From the NCBI GenBank assembly GCA_036971475.1, contig JBAIZL010000010.1, positions 10,928,026-10,992,025 of the forward strand: DNA of 64,000 nucleotides, read 5' to 3'. Numbering within the stretch: the first letter of the stretch is position 1; every line of letters begins with the position of its first letter. The notes beneath the pieces are model-generated. The model was not told the DNA's origin. It made no database searches and was given only the letters and a program-made list of their open reading frames with translations. The DNA is from Prosapia bicincta (Eukaryota > Arthropoda > Insecta > Hemiptera > Cercopidae). Below are positions 21,900 to 35,500 of this stretch, in pieces. The translations under genes and the position numbers were made by a program.

Positions 21900-23108
21900 T
21901 TCACTATTATAACTGTTACGAAGTATCGTTATACTAGTCGCGTAAGTCTATTGAATCGAGATGTCTACACGGCCTAATAGTGAAGCATACAGGGAAAGGG
22001 GTGCAAGTGCAACACTGCCCGCATGGGCGGTGTAGGTTCTACATGATAGGATAACGTCACTCTAGTTTCACTATAATAACTGTTACAAAATATCGTTATA
22101 CTAGTCGCGTAAGTCTATCTAATCGAGATGTCTACACAGCCTAATAGTGAAGCATTAAAGGAGAGGGGAGCAAGTGCATCACTGCTCGCATAGGCGGTGT
22201 AGGTTCTACATGATAGTATAACGTCACTCTAGTTTCACTATTATAACTGTTACGAAGTATCGTTATACTAGTCGCGTAAGTCTATCTAATCGAGATGTTT
22301 ACACAGCCTAATAGTGAAGCATTCAGGGAGAGGGGAGCAAGTGCATCACTGCTCGCATGGGCGGTGTAGGTTCTACATGATAGGATAACGTCACTCTAGT
22401 TTCACTATTATAACTGTTACGAAGTATCGTTATACTAGTCGCGTAAGTCTATCTAATCGAGATGTTTACACAGCGTAATAGTGAAGCATACAAGGAGAGG
22501 GGAGCAAGTGCATCACTGCTCGCATAGGCGGTGTAGGTTCTACATGATAGTATAACGTCACTCTAGTTTCACTATTATAACTGTTACGAAGTATCGTTAT
22601 ACTAGTCGCGTAAGTCTATTGAATCGAGATGTCTACACGGCCTAATAGTGAAGCATACAGGGAAAGGGGTGCAAGTGCAACACTGCCCGCATGGGCGGTG
22701 TAGGTTCTACATGATAGGATAACGTCACTCTAGTTTCACTATAATAACTGTTACAAAATATCGTTATACTAGTCGCGTAAGTCTATCTAATCGAGATGTC
22801 TACACAGCCTAATAGTGAAGCATTAAAGGAGAGGGGAGCAAGTGCATCACTGCTCGCATAGGCGGTGTAGGTTCTACATGATAGTATAACGTCACTCTAG
22901 TTTCACTATTATAACTGTTACGAAGTATCGTTATACTAGTCGCGTAAGTCTATCTAATCGAGATGTTTACACAGCCTAATAGTGAAGCATTCAGGGAGAG
23001 GGGAGCAAGTGCATCACTGCTCGCATGGGCGGTGTAGGTTCTACATGATAGGATAACGTCACTCTAGTTTCACTATTATAACTGTTACGAAGTATCGTTA
23101 TACTAGTC
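21900..23108. repeat. 4-monomer duplication (668-bp offset)
   Basis: The segment 21900-22440 recurs at 22568-23108. The variant attgaatcg occurs at 21950 and 22618 (668 bp, 4 x 167). Both copies then carry acacggcc, gtgcaacactgcccgc, cattaaagg and cattcaggg in the same order. No differences were noticed inside the matched part. Confidence 0.85.
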
Positions 23109-24534
23109 ACGTAAGTCTATCTAATCGAGATGTCTACACAGCCTAATAGTGAAGCATACAGGGAGAGGGGTGCAAGTGCATCACTGCTCGCATGGGCGTT
23201 GTAAGTTCTACATGATAGGATAACGGCACTCTAGTTTCACTATAATAACTGTTACGAAGTATCGTTATATTAGTCACGTAAGTCTATCTAAACGAGATGT
23301 CTAGACAGCCTAATAGTGAAGCATACAGGGAGAGGGGAGTAAGTGCATCACTGCTCGCATGGGCGTTGTAGGTTCTACATGATAGGAAAACGTCACTCTA
23401 GTTTCACTATTATAACTGTTACGAAGTATCGTTATACTAGTCGCGTAAGTCTATCTAATCGAGATGTCTACACAGCCTAATAGTGAAGCATACAGGGAGA
23501 GGGGTGCAAGTGCATCACTGCTCGCATGGGCGTTGTAAGTTCTACATGATAGGATAACGTTACTCTAGTTTCGCTATAATAACTGTTACGAAGTATCGTT
23601 ATACTAGTCACGTAAGTCTATCTAATCGAGATGTCTACACAGCCTAATAGTGAAACATACAGGGAGAGGGGTGCAAGTGCATCACTGCTCGCATGGGCGG
23701 TGTAGGTTCTACATGATAGGATAACGTCACTCTAGTTTCACTATTATAACTGTTACGAAGTATCGTTATACTTGTCGCGTAAGTCTATCTAATCGAGATG
23801 TCTACACGGCCTAATAGTGAAGCATACAAGGAGAGGGGAGCAAGTGCATCACTGCTCGCATAGGCGGTGTAGGTTCTACATGATAGTATAACGTCACTCT
23901 AGTTTCACTATTATAACTGTTACGAAGTATCGTTATACTAGTCGCGTAAGTCTATTTAATCGAGATGTCTACACGGCCTAATAGTGAAGCATACAAGGAG
24001 AGGGGAGCAAGTGCATCACTGCTCGCATAGGCGGTGTAGGTTCTACATGATAGGATAACGTCACTCTAGTTTCTCTATTATAACTGTTACGAAGTATCGT
24101 TATACTAGTCACGTAAGTCTATCTAATCGAGATGTCTACACAGCCTAATAGTGAAGCATACAGGGAGAGGGGTGCAAGTGCATCACTGCTCGCATGGGCG
24201 GTGTAGGTTCTACATGATAGGATAACGTTACTCTAGTTTCACTATTATAACTGTTACGAAGTGTCGTTATACTAGTCACGTAAATCTATCTAATCGAGAT
24301 GTCTACACAGCCTAATAGTGAAACATACAAGGAAAGGGGAGTAAGTGCATCACTGCTCGCATGGGCGGTGTAGGTTCTACATGATAGGATAACGTCACTC
24401 TAGTTTCACTATTATAACTGTTACGAAGTATCGTTATACTAGTCACGTAAGTCTATCTAATCGAGATGTCTACACAGCCTAATAGTGAAACATACAAGGA
24501 ATGGGGAGTAAGTGCATCACTGCTCGCATAGCCG

Positions 24535-27500
24535 GTGTAGGTTCTACATGATAGGATAACGTCACTCTAGTTTCACTATTATAACTGTTACGAAATATCG
24601 TTATACTAGTCACGTAAGTCTATCTAATCGAGATGTCTACACAGCCTAATAGTGAAGCATACAGGGAAAGGGGAGCAAGTGCATCACTGCTCGCATAGGC
24701 GGTGTAGGTTCTACATGATAGGATAACGTCACTCTAGTTTCACTCTTATAACTGTTACGAAGTATCGTTATACTAGTCGCGTAAGTCTATCTAATCGAGA
24801 TGTCTACACAGCCTAATAGTGAAGCATACAGGGAGAGGGGTGCAAGTGCATCACTGCTTCCATGGGCGGTGTAGGTTCTACATGATAGGATAACGTCACT
24901 CTAGTTTCACTCTTATAACTGTTACGAAGTATCGTTATACTAGTCGCGTAAGTCTATCTAATCGAGATGTCTACACAGCCTAATAGTGAAGCATACAGGG
25001 AGAGGGGTGCAAGTGCATCACTGCTCGCATGGGCGGTGTAGGTTCTACATGATAGGATAACGTCACTCTAGTTTCACTATTATAACTGTTACGAAGTATC
25101 GTTATACTAGTCGCGTAAGTCTATCTAATCGAGATGTCTACACAGCCTAATAGTGAAGCATACAGGGAAAGGGGAGCAAGTGCATCACTGCTCGCATAGG
25201 CGGTGTAGGTTCTACATGATAGGATAACGTCACTCTAGTTTCACTATTATAACTGTTACGAAGTATCGTTATACTAGTCGCGTAAGTCTATCTAATCGAG
25301 ATGTCTACACAGCCTAATAGTGAAGCATACAGGGAAAGGGGAGCAAGTGCATCACTGCTCGCATGGGCTGTGTAGGTTCTACATGATAGGATAACGTCAC
25401 TCTAGTTTCACTATTATAACTGTTACGAAGTATCGTTATACTAGTCGCGTAAGTCTATCTAATCGAGATGTCTACACAGCCTAATAGTGAAGCATACAGG
25501 GATAGGGGAGCAAGTGCATCACTGCTCGCATAGGCGGTGTAGGTTCTACATGATAGGATAACGTCACTCTAGTTTCACTCTTATAACTGTTACGAAGTAT
25601 CGTTATACTAGTCGCGTAAGTCTATCTAATCGAGATGTCTACACAGCCTAATAGTGAAGCATACAGGGAAAGGGGAGCAAGTGCATCACTGCTCGCATAG
25701 GCGGTGTAGGTTCTACATGATAGGATAACGTCACTCTAGTTTCACTATAATAACTGTTACGAAGTATCGTTATACTAGTCGCGTAAGTCTATCTAATCGA
25801 GATGTCTACACAGCCTAATAGTGAAGCATACAGGGAAAGGGGAGCAAGTGCATCACTGCATGGGCGGAGTAAGTTCTACATGATAGGATAACGTCACTCT
25901 AGTTTCACTATTATAACTGTTACGAAGTATCGTTATACTAGTCGCGTAAGTCTATCTAATCGAGATATCTACACAGCCTAATAGTGAAGCATACAGGGAA
26001 AGGGGAGCAAGTGCATCACTGCTCGCAAGGGCGGTGTAGGTTCTACATGATAGGATAACGTCACTCTAGTTTCACTATTATAACTGTTACGAAGTATCGT
26101 TATTCTAGTCGCGTAAGTCTATCTAATCGAGATGCCTACACAGGCTAATAGTGAAGCATACAGGGAAAGGGGAGCAAGTGCATCACTGCTCGCATAGGCG
26201 GTGTAGGTTCTACATGATAGGATAACGTCACTCTAGTTTCACTATTATAACTGTTACGAAGTATCGTTATTCTAGTCGCGTAAGTCTATCTAATCGAGAT
26301 GCCTACACAGGCTAATAGTGAAGCATACATTGAAAGGGGAGCAAGTGCATCACTGCTCGCATAGGCGGTGTAGGTTCTACATGATAGGATAACGTCACTC
26401 TAGTTTCACTATAATAACTGTTACGAAGTATCGTTATACTAGTCACGTAAGTCTATCTAATCGAGATGTCTACACAGCGTAACAGTGAAGCATACAGGGA
26501 GAGGGGTGCAAGTGCATCACTGCTCGCATGGGCGGTGTAGGTTCTACATGATAGGATAACGTCACTCTAGTTTCACTATTATAACTGTTACGAAGTATCG
26601 TTATACTAGTCGCGTAAGTCTATCTAATCGAGATATCAACACAGCCTAATAGTGAAGCATACAGGGAAAGGGGAGCAAGTGCATCACTGCTCGCAAGGGC
26701 GGTGTAGGTTCTACATGATAGGATAACGTCACTCTAGTTTCACTATAATAACTGTTACGAAGTATCGTTATACTAGTCGCGTAAGTCTATCTAATCGAGA
26801 TGTCTACACAGCCTAATAGTGAAGCATACAGGGAAAGGGGTGCAAGTGCATCACTGCTCGCATGGGCGGTGTAGGTTCTACATGATAGGATAACGTCACT
26901 CTAGTTTCACTATTATAACTGTTACGAAGTATCGTTATACTAGTCACGTAAGTCTATCTAATCGAGATGTCTACACAGCCTAATAGTGAAGCATACAGGG
27001 AAAGGGGAGCAAGTGCTTAACTGCTCGCATGGGCGGTGTAGGATCTACATGATAGGATAACGTCACTCTAGTTTCACTATTATAACTGTTACGAAGTATC
27101 GTTATACTAGTCGCGTAAGTCTATCTAATCGAGATGTTTACACAGAATAGTAGTGAAGCATACAGGGAAAGGGGTGCAAGTGCATCACTGCTCGCATAGG
27201 CGGTGTAGGTTCTACATGATAGGATAACGTCACTCTAGTTTCACTATTATAACTGTTACGAAGTATCGTTATACTAGTCGCGTAAGTCTATCTAATCGAG
27301 ATGTCTACACAGCCTAATAGTGAAGCATACAGGGAAAGGGGTGCAAGTGCATCATTGCTCGCATGGGCGGTGTAGGTTCTACATGATAGGATAACGTTAC
27401 TCTAGTTTCACTATTATAACTGTTACGAAGTGTCGTTATACTAGTCGCGTAAGTCTATCTAATCGAGATGTCTACACAGCCTAATAGTGAAGCATACAGG

Positions 27501-27703
27501 GAAAGGGGTGCAAGTGCATCACTGCTCGCATGGGCGGTGTAGGTTCTACATGATAGGATAACGTCACTCTAGTTTCACTATTATAACTGCTACGAATTAT
27601 CGTTATACTAGTCGCGTAAGTCTATCTAATCGAGTTGTTTACACAGCCTAATAGTGAAGCATACAGGGAAAGGGGAGCAAGTGCATCACTGCTCGCATAG
27701 GCG
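24535..27703. repeat. 19-monomer higher-order repeat (3169 bp), copy U1
   Basis: The unit is defined by a chain of rare variants: cactcttataac (24741), cttccatg (24857), gggctgtgtagg (about 25366), ggataggggagc (about 25500), gggcggagtaag, two consecutive tattctag plus gcctacacaggc monomers, gcgtaacagtg, gatatcaacac, tgcttaactgc (about 27015), cacagaatag (27141), agtgtcg and gagttgttt. The same chain recurs at +3169 bp (19 x 167 minus 4). A few private differences occur, such as acattgaaagg at about 26328. Confidence 0.9.
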
Positions 27704-30335
27704 GTGTAGGTTCTACATGATAGGATAACGTCACTCTAGTTTCACTATTATAACTGTTACGAAATATCGTTATACTAGTCACGTAAGTCTATCTAATCGA
27801 GATGTCTACACAGCCTAATAGTGAAGCATACAGGGAAAGGGGAGCAAGTGCATCACTGCTCGCATAGGCGGTGTAGGTTCTACATGATAGGATAACGTCA
27901 CTCTAGTTTCACTCTTATAACTGTTACGAAGTATCGTTATACTAGTCGCGTAAGTCTATCTAATCGAGATGTCTACACAGCCTAATAGTGAAGCATACAG
28001 GGAGAGGGGTGCAAGTGCATCACTGCTTCCATGGGCGGTGTAGGTTCTACATGATAGGATAACGTCACTCTAGTTTCACTCTTATAACTGTTACGAAGTA
28101 TCGTTATACTAGTCGCGTAAGTCTATCTAATCGAGATGTCTACACAGCCTAATAGTGAAGCATACAGGGAGAGGGGTGCAAGTGCATCACTGCTCGCATG
28201 GGCGGTGTAGGTTCTACATGATAGGATAACGTCACTCTAGTTTCACTATTATAACTGTTACGAAGTATCGTTATACTAGTCGCGTAAGTCTATCTAATCG
28301 AGATGTCTACACAGCCTAATAGTGAAGCATACAGGGAAAGGGGAGCAAGTGCATCACTGCTCGCATAGGCGGTGTAGGTTCTACATGATAGGATAACGTC
28401 ACTCTAGTTTCACTATTATAACTGTTACGAAGTATCGTTATACTAGTCGCGTAAGTCTATCTAATCGAGATGTCTACACAGCCTAATAGTGAAGCATACA
28501 GGGAAAGGGGAGCAAGTGCATCACTGCTCGCATGGGCTGTGTAGGTTCTACATGATAGGATAACGTCACTCTAGTTTCACTATTATAACTGTTACGAAGT
28601 ATCGTTATACTAGTCGCGTAAGTCTATCTAATCGAGATGTCTACACAGCCTAATAGTGAAGCATACAGGGATAGGGGAGCAAGTGCATCACTGCTCGCAT
28701 AGGCGGTGTAGGTTCTACATGATAGGATAACGTCACTCTAGTTTCACTCTTATAACTGTTACGAAGTATCGTTATACTAGTCGCGTAAGTCTATCTAATC
28801 GAGATGTCTACACAGCCTAATAGTGAAGCATACAGGGAAAGGGGAGCAAGTGCATCACTGCTCGCATAGGCGGTGTAGGTTCTACATGATAGGATAACGT
28901 CACTCTAGTTTCACTATTATAACTGTTACGAAGTATCGTTATACTAGTCGCGTAAGTCTATCTAATCGAGATGTCTACACAGCCTAATAGTGAAGCATAC
29001 AGGGAAAGGGGAGCAAGTGCATCACTGCATGGGCGGAGTAAGTTCTACATGATAGGATAACGTCACTCTAGTTTCACTATTATAACTGTTACGAAGTATC
29101 GTTATACTAGTCGCGTAAGTCTATCTAATCGAGATATCTACACAGCCTAATAGTGAAGCATACAGGGAAAGGGGAGCAAGTGCATCACTGCTCGCAAGGG
29201 CGGTGTAGGTTCTACATGATAGGATAACGTCACTCTAGTTTCACTATTATAACTGTTACGAAGTATCGTTATTCTAGTCGCGTAAGTCTATCTAATCGAG
29301 ATGCCTACACAGGCTAATAGTGAAGCATACAGGGAAAGGGGAGCAAGTGCATCACTGCTCGCATAGGCGGTGTAGGTTCTACATGATAGGATAACGTCAC
29401 TCTAGTTTCACTATTATAACTGTTACGAAGTATCGTTATTCTAGTCGCGTAAGTCTATCTAATCGAGATGCCTACACAGGCTAATAGTGAAGCATACAGG
29501 GAAAGGGGAGCAAGTGCATCACTGCTCGCATAGGCGGTGTAGGTTCTACATGATAGGATAACGTCACTCTAGTTTCACTATAATAACTGTTACGAAGTAT
29601 CGTTATACTAGTCACGTAAGTCTATCTAATCGAGATGTCTACACAGCGTAACAGTGAAGCATACAGGGAGAGGGGTGCAAGTGCATCACTGCTCGCATGG
29701 GCGGTGTAGGTTCTACATGATAGGATAACGTCACTCTAGTTTCACTCTTATAACTGTTACGAAGTATCGTTATACTAGTCGCGTAAGTCTATCTAATCGA
29801 GATATCAACACAGCCTAATAGTGAAGCATACAGGGAAAGGGGAGCAAGTGCATCACTGCTCGCAAGGGCGGTGTAGGTTCTACATGATAGGATAACGTCA
29901 CTCTAGTTTCACTATAATAACTGTTACGAAGTATCGTTATACTAGTCGCGTAAGTCTATCTAATCGAGATGTCTACACAGCCTAATAGTGAAGCATACAG
30001 GGAAAGGGGTGCAAGTGCATCACTGCTCGCATGGGCGGTGTAGGTTCTACATGATAGGATAACGTCACTCTAGTTTCACTATTATAACTGTTACGAAGTA
30101 TCGTTATACTAGTCACGTAAGTCTATCTAATCGAGATGTCTACACAGCCTAATAGTGAAGCATACAGGGAAAGGGGAGCAAGTGCTTAACTGCTCGCATG
30201 GGCGGTGTAGGATCTACATGATAGGATAACGTCACTCTAGTTTCACTATTATAACTGTTACGAAGTATCGTTATACTAGTCGCGTAAGTCTATCTAATCG
30301 AGATGTTTACACAGAATAGTAGTGAAGCATACAGG
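27704..30335. repeat. 19-monomer higher-order repeat, copy U2 (3'-truncated)
   Basis: This carries the same variant chain as U1 at +3169 bp: cttccatg at 28026, gataggggag at 28670 and cacagaatag at 30310. Immediately after the cacagaatagtag variant it switches, within one monomer, to the ggataggggagc variant that belongs about ten monomers earlier in the unit. U2 is therefore cut short by a crossover and continues as U3. Confidence 0.9.
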
Positions 30336-30340
30336 GATAG
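30305..30340. repeat. Chimeric monomer at an unequal-exchange junction
   Basis: This monomer joins the left part of the cacagaatagtag type (30310) to the right part of the ggataggggagc type (30334). In U1 (27141), U3 (31976) and the later copies, cacagaatagtag is followed by gggaaaggggtgc instead. The switch point lies inside about 20 bp of sequence common to both parents. Downstream, variants repeat those of U2 at +1666 bp (10 monomers minus 4 bp). Confidence 0.85.
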
Positions 30341-32537
30341 GGGAGCAAGTGCATCACTGCTCGCATAGGCGGTGTAGGTTCTACATGATAGGATAACGTC
30401 ACTCTAGTTTCACTCTTATAACTGTTACGAAGTATCGTTATACTAGTCGCGTAAGTCTATCTAATCGAGATGTCTACACAGCCTAATAGTGAAGCATACA
30501 GGGAAAGGGGAGCAAGTGCATCACTGCTCGCATAGGCGGTGTAGGTTCTACATGATAGGATAACGTCACTCTAGTTTCACTATAATAACTGTTACGAAGT
30601 ATCGTTATACTAGTCGCGTAAGTCTATCTAATCGAGATGTCTACACAGCCTAATAGTGAAGCATACAGGGAAAGGGGAGCAAGTGCATCACTGCATGGGC
30701 GGAGTAAGTTCTACATGATAGGATAACGTCACTCTAGTTTCACTATTATAACTGTTACGAAGTATCGTTATACTAGTCGCGTAAGTCTATCTAATCGAGA
30801 TATCTACACAGCCTAATAGTGAAGCATACAGGGAAAGGGGAGCAAGTGCATCACTGCTCGCAAGGGCGGTGTAGGTTCTACATGATAGGATAACGTCACT
30901 CTAGTTTCACTATTATAACTGTTACGAAGTATCGTTATTCTAGTCGCGTAAGTCTATCTAATCGAGATGCCTACACAGGCTAATAGTGAAGCATACAGGG
31001 AAAGGGGAGCAAGTGCATCACTGCTCGCATAGGCGGTGTAGGTTCTACATGATAGGATAACGTCACTCTAGTTTCACTATTATAACTGTTACGAAGTATC
31101 GTTATTCTAGTCGCGTAAGTCTATCTAATCGAGATGCCTACACAGGCTAATAGTGAAGCATACAGGGAAAGGGGAGCAAGTGCATCACTGCTCGCATAGG
31201 CGGTGTAGGTTCTACATGATAGGATAACGTCACTCTAGTTTCACTATAATAACTGTTACGAAGTATCGTTATACTAGTCACGTAAGTCTATCTAATCGAG
31301 ATGTCTACACAGCGTAACAGTGAAGCATACAGGGAGAGGGGTGCAAGTGCATCACTGCTCGCATGGGCGGTGTAGGTTCTACATGATAGGATAACGTCAC
31401 TCTAGTTTCACTATTATAACTGTTACGAAGTATCGTTATACTAGTCGCGTAAGTCTATCTAATCGAGATATCAACACAGCCTAATAGTGAAGCATACAGG
31501 GAAAGGGGAGCAAGTGCATCACTGCTCGCAAGGGCGGTGTAGGTTCTACATGATAGGATAACGTCACTCTAGTTTCACTATAATAACTGTTACGAAGTAT
31601 CGTTATACTAGTCGCGTAAGTCTATCTAATCGAGATGTCTACACAGCCTAATAGTGAAGCATACAGGGAAAGGGGTGCAAGTGCATCACTGCTCGCATGG
31701 GCGGTGTAGGTTCTACATGATAGGATAACGTCACTCTAGTTTCACTATTATAACTGTTACGAAGTATCGTTATACTAGTCACGTAAGTCTATCTAATCGA
31801 GATGTCTACACAGCCTAATAGTGAAGCATACAGGGAAAGGGGAGCAAGTGCTTAACTGCTCGCATGGGCGGTGTAGGATCTACATGATAGGATAACGTCA
31901 CTCTAGTTTCACTATTATAACTGTTACGAAGTATCGTTATACTAGTCGCGTAAGTCTATCTAATCGAGATGTTTACACAGAATAGTAGTGAAGCATACAG
32001 GGAAAGGGGTGCAAGTGCATCACTGCTCGCATAGGCGGTGTAGGTTCTACATGATAGGATAACGTCACTCTAGTTTCACTATTATAACTGTTACGAAGTA
32101 TCGTTATACTAGTCGCGTAAGTCTATCTAATCGAGATGTCTACACAGCCTAATAGTGAAGCATACAGGGAAAGGGGTGCAAGTGCATCATTGCTCGCATG
32201 GGCGGTGTAGGTTCTACATGATAGGATAACGTTACTCTAGTTTCACTATTATAACTGTTACGAAGTGTCGTTATACTAGTCGCGTAAGTCTATCTAATCG
32301 AGATGTCTACACAGCCTAATAGTGAAGCATACAGGGAAAGGGGTGCAAGTGCATCACTGCTCGCATGGGCGGTGTAGGTTCTACATGATAGGATAACGTC
32401 ACTCTAGTTTCACTATTATAACTGCTACGAAGTATCGTTATACTAGTCGCGTAAGTCTATCTAATCGAGTTGTTTACACAGCCTAATAGTGAAGCATACA
32501 GGGAAAGGGGAGCAAGTGCATCACTGCTCGCATAGGC
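30336..32537. repeat. 19-mer family copy U3 (5'-truncated)
   Basis: This begins at the ggataggggagc monomer and runs through gggcggagtaag (about 30700), the two gcctacacaggc monomers, gatatcaacac, tgcttaactgc (about 31850), cacagaatag (31976), the agtgtcg monomer and gagttgttt (about 32468). It therefore holds the last two thirds of the unit. Its start is the crossover at about 30320-30336. Confidence 0.85.
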
Positions 32538-35500
32538 GGTGTAGGTTCTACATGATAGGATAACGTCACTCTAGTTTCACTATTATAACTGTTACGAAAT
32601 ATCGTTATACTAGTCACGTAAGTCTATCTAATCGAGATGTCTACACAGCCTAATAGTGAAGCATACAGGGAAAGGGGAGCAAGTGCATCACTGCTCGCAT
32701 AGGCGGTGTAGGTTCTACATGATAGGATAACGTCACTCTAGTTTCACTCTTATAACTGTTACGAAGTATCGTTATACTAGTCGCGTAAGTCTATCTAATC
32801 GAGATGTCTACACAGCCTAATAGTGAAGCATACAGGGAGAGGGGTGCAAGTGCATCACTGCTTCCATGGGCGGTGTAGGTTCTACATGATAGGATAACGT
32901 CACTCTAGTTTCACTCTTATAACTGTTACGAAGTATCGTTATACTAGTCGCGTAAGTCTATCTAATCGAGATGTCTACACAGCCTAATAGTGAAGCATAC
33001 AGGGAGAGGGGTGCAAGTGCATCACTGCTCGCATGGGCGGTGTAGGTTCTACATGATAGGATAACGTCACTCTAGTTTCACTATTATAACTGTTACGAAG
33101 TATCGTTATACTAGTCGCGTAAGTCTATCTAATCGAGATGTCTACACAGCCTAATAGTGAAGCATACAGGGAAAGGGGAGCAAGTGCATCACTGCTCGCA
33201 TAGGCGGTGTAGGTTCTACATGATAGGATAACGTCACTCTAGTTTCACTATTATAACTGTTACGAAGTATCGTTATACTAGTCGCGTAAGTCTATCTAAT
33301 CGAGATGTCTACACAGCCTAATAGTGAAGCATACAGGGAAAGGGGAGCAAGTGCATCACTGCTCGCATGGGCTGTGTAGGTTCTACATGATAGGATAACG
33401 TCACTCTAGTTTCACTATTATAACTGTTACGAAGTATCGTTATACTAGTCGCGTAAGTCTATCTAATCGAGATGTCTACACAGCCTAATAGTGAAGCATA
33501 CAGGGATAGGGGAGCAAGTGCATCACTGCTCGCATAGGCGGTGTAGGTTCTACATGATAGGATAACGTCACTCTAGTTTCACTCTTATAACTGTTACGAA
33601 GTATCGTTATACTAGTCGCGTAAGTCTATCTAATCGAGATGTCTACACAGCCTAATAGTGAAGCATACAGGGAAAGGGGAGCAAGTGCATCACTGCTCGC
33701 ATAGGCGGTGTAGGTTCTACATGATAGGATAACGTCACTCTAGTTTCACTATTATAACTGTTACGAAGTATCGTTATACTAGTCGCGTAAGTCTATCTAA
33801 TCGAGATGTCTACACAGCCTAATAGTGAAGCATACAGGGAAAGGGGAGCAAGTGCATCACTGCATGGGCGGAGTAAGTTCTACATGATAGGATAACGTCA
33901 CTCTAGTTTCACTATTATAACTGTTACGAAGTATCGTTATACTAGTCGCGTAAGTCTATCTAATCGAGATATCTACACAGCCTAATAGTGAAGCATACAG
34001 GGAAAGGGGAGCAAGTGCATCACTGCTCGCAAGGGCGGTGTAGGTTCTACATGATAGGATAACGTCACTCTAGTTTCACTATTATAACTGTTACGAAGTA
34101 TCGTTATTCTAGTCGCGTAAGTCTATCTAATCGAGATGCCTACACAGGCTAATAGTGAAGCATACAGGGAAAGGGGAGCAAGTGCATCACTGCTCGCATA
34201 GGCGGTGTAGGTTCTACATGATAGGATAACGTCACTCTAGTTTCACTATTATAACTGTTACGAAGTATCGTTATTCTAGTCGCGTAAGTCTATCTAATCG
34301 AGATGCCTACACAGGCTAATAGTGAAGCATACAGGGAAAGGGGAGCAAGTGCATCACTGCTCGCATAGGCGGTGTAGGTTCTACATGATAGGATAACGTC
34401 ACTCTATTTTCACTATAATAACTGTTACGAAGTATCGTTATACTAGTCACGTAAGTCTATCTAATCGAGATGTCTACACAGCGTAACAGTGAAGCATACA
34501 GGGAGAGGGGTGCAAGTGCATCACTGCTCGCATGGGCGGTGTAGGTTCTACATGATAGGATAACGTCACTCTAGTTTCACTATTATAACTGTTACGAAGT
34601 ATCGTTATACTAGTCGCGTAAGTCTATCTAATCGAGATATCAACACAGCCTAATAGTGAAGCATACAGGGAAAGGGGAGCAAGTGCATCACTGCTCGCAA
34701 GGGCGGTGTAGGTTCTACATGATAGGATAACGTCACTCTAGTTTCACTATAATAACTGTTACGAAGTATCGTTATACTAGTCGCGTAAGTCTATCTAATC
34801 GAGATGTTTACACAGAATAGTAGTGAAGCATACAGGGAAAGGGGTGCAAGTGCATCACTGCTCGCATAGGCGGTGTAGGTTCTACATGATAGGATAACGT
34901 CACTCTAGTTTCACTATTATAACTGTTACGAAGTATCGTTATACTAGTCGCGTAAGTCTATCTAATCGAGATGTCTACACAGCCTAATAGTGAAGCATAC
35001 AGGGAAAGGGGTGCAAGTGCATCATTGCTCGCATGGGCGGTGTAGGTTCTACATGATAGGATAACGTTACTCTAGTTTCACTATTATAACTGTTACGAAG
35101 TGTCGTTATACTAGTCGCGTAAGTCTATCTAATCGAGATGTCTACACAGCCTAATAGTGAAGCATACAGGGAAAGGGGTGAAAGTGCATCACTGCTCGCA
35201 TGGGCGGTGTAGGTTCTACATGATAGGATAACGTCACTCTAGTTTCACTATTATAACTGCTACGAAGTATCGTTATACTAGTCGCGTAAGTCTATCTAAT
35301 CGAGTTGTTTACACAGCCTAATAGTGAAGCATACAGGGAAAGGGGAGCAAGTGCATCACTGCTCGCATAGGCGGTGTAGGTTCTACATGATAGGATAACG
35401 TCACTCTAGTTTCACTATTATAACTGTTACGAAGTATCGTTATACTAGTCGCGTAAGTCTATCTAATCGAGATATCTACACAGCCTAATAGTGAAGCATA

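Larger units (their letters stand above)
19657..24534. repeat. Satellite block with short higher-order repeats
   Basis: This block holds about 29 monomers. Local periodicities of 3 monomers (20190-20989) and 4 monomers (21900-23108) can be followed with rare variants and are listed separately. The rest is a mixture of tataacg, ggcgttgtaagtt and gaaacatac types without a clear long period. No non-satellite sequence was seen. Confidence 0.75.
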
